DNA of 5,928 nt from an uncultured Opitutaceae bacterium. GTDB taxonomy: Bacteria > Verrucomicrobiota > Verrucomicrobiae > Opitutales > Opitutaceae. The notes under the pieces are model-generated. The model was not told the origin of the DNA, ran no database searches, and saw nothing but the letters and a program-made list of their open reading frames with translations. Positions 5,876 to 5,928 of the stretch are shown here, piece after piece (the stretch's first letter is position 1; each line of letters starts with the position of its first letter). Made by a program: the position numbers and the translations under genes. The stretch spans positions 1 to 5,928 of the forward strand of contig CAMLSH010000255.1 in the NCBI GenBank assembly GCA_946482625.1, given 5' to 3'.

Positions 5876-5928
5876 AATGACCAATGACCAATGACCAATG
5901 ACCAATGACCAATGACCAATGACCAATG
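5874..5928. repeat. Heptanucleotide tandem repeat (CCAATGA)n, continuing off the right edge
   Basis: One degenerate unit (GCAATGA, 5874-5880) is followed by six exact CCAATGA units (5881-5922) and six bases of a seventh that is cut by the window end. The minus strand reads TCATTGG. Because 7 and 3 share no factor, it stays open in the minus-strand frame and translates to a repeating SLVIGHW heptapeptide, typical of a spurious frame through a simple repeat. Similar short heptanucleotide arrays (STRR-type) are known from intergenic DNA of cyanobacteria and occur elsewhere. Confidence 0.95.

Noticed and set aside
5874..5928. A possible CRISPR array or phage attachment site at the right edge.
   Set aside because: The units are 7 bases long and directly adjoining, with no spacers. 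No cas, integrase or tRNA gene is nearby.

Overview
The window is a GC-rich bacterial chromosome segment with five protein genes. I see no RNA gene, CRISPR array, transposase or prophage gene. The overall look (high GC, short monocistronic genes, weak Shine-Dalgarno use, intergenic palindromes and a heptanucleotide repeat) would fit a Verrucomicrobiota/Opitutaceae-like or similar environmental bacterium. That is an impression from the sequence, not a demonstrated placement.

Layout, left to right. Positions 1-362 (minus) hold the N-terminal 120 residues of a PA2169/DUF2383-type four-helix-bundle protein that runs off the left edge. A gene-free stretch of about 400 bases separates it from a divergent plus-strand gene at 764-2620, a 618-residue GH13 (alpha-amylase superfamily) enzyme with an apparent N-terminal CBM48-like domain and a complete catalytic triad. 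This gene converges on three minus-strand genes. The first, 2804-3496, encodes a secreted Thr/Gly-rich protein made of about thirteen degenerate 14-residue repeats. The second, 3631-4488, encodes a Tat-exported metallophosphoesterase of the YkuE/YaeI type. The third, 4643-5725, encodes a SAM-dependent methyltransferase with an N-terminal winged-helix domain (Rv2258c-like).

Two convincing intrinsic terminators (hairpin plus T-tract, both minus strand) follow the repeat-protein gene and the phosphoesterase gene. A perfect 12-bp inverted repeat without a T-tract lies between the methyltransferase and phosphoesterase genes. The three minus-strand genes are therefore probably separate transcription units rather than an operon. 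The right edge is a (CCAATGA)n tandem array preceded by a GC-rich hairpin.

The genes do not form an obvious joint pathway. The GH13 enzyme points to alpha-glucan or trehalose metabolism, the four-helix protein to a stress-type accessory role, and the phosphoesterase to the cell envelope. I found no convincing new multi-gene system. The items most worth a second look are the repeat architecture of the secreted protein, the mixed active-site motifs of the GH13 enzyme, and the non-coding repeats.
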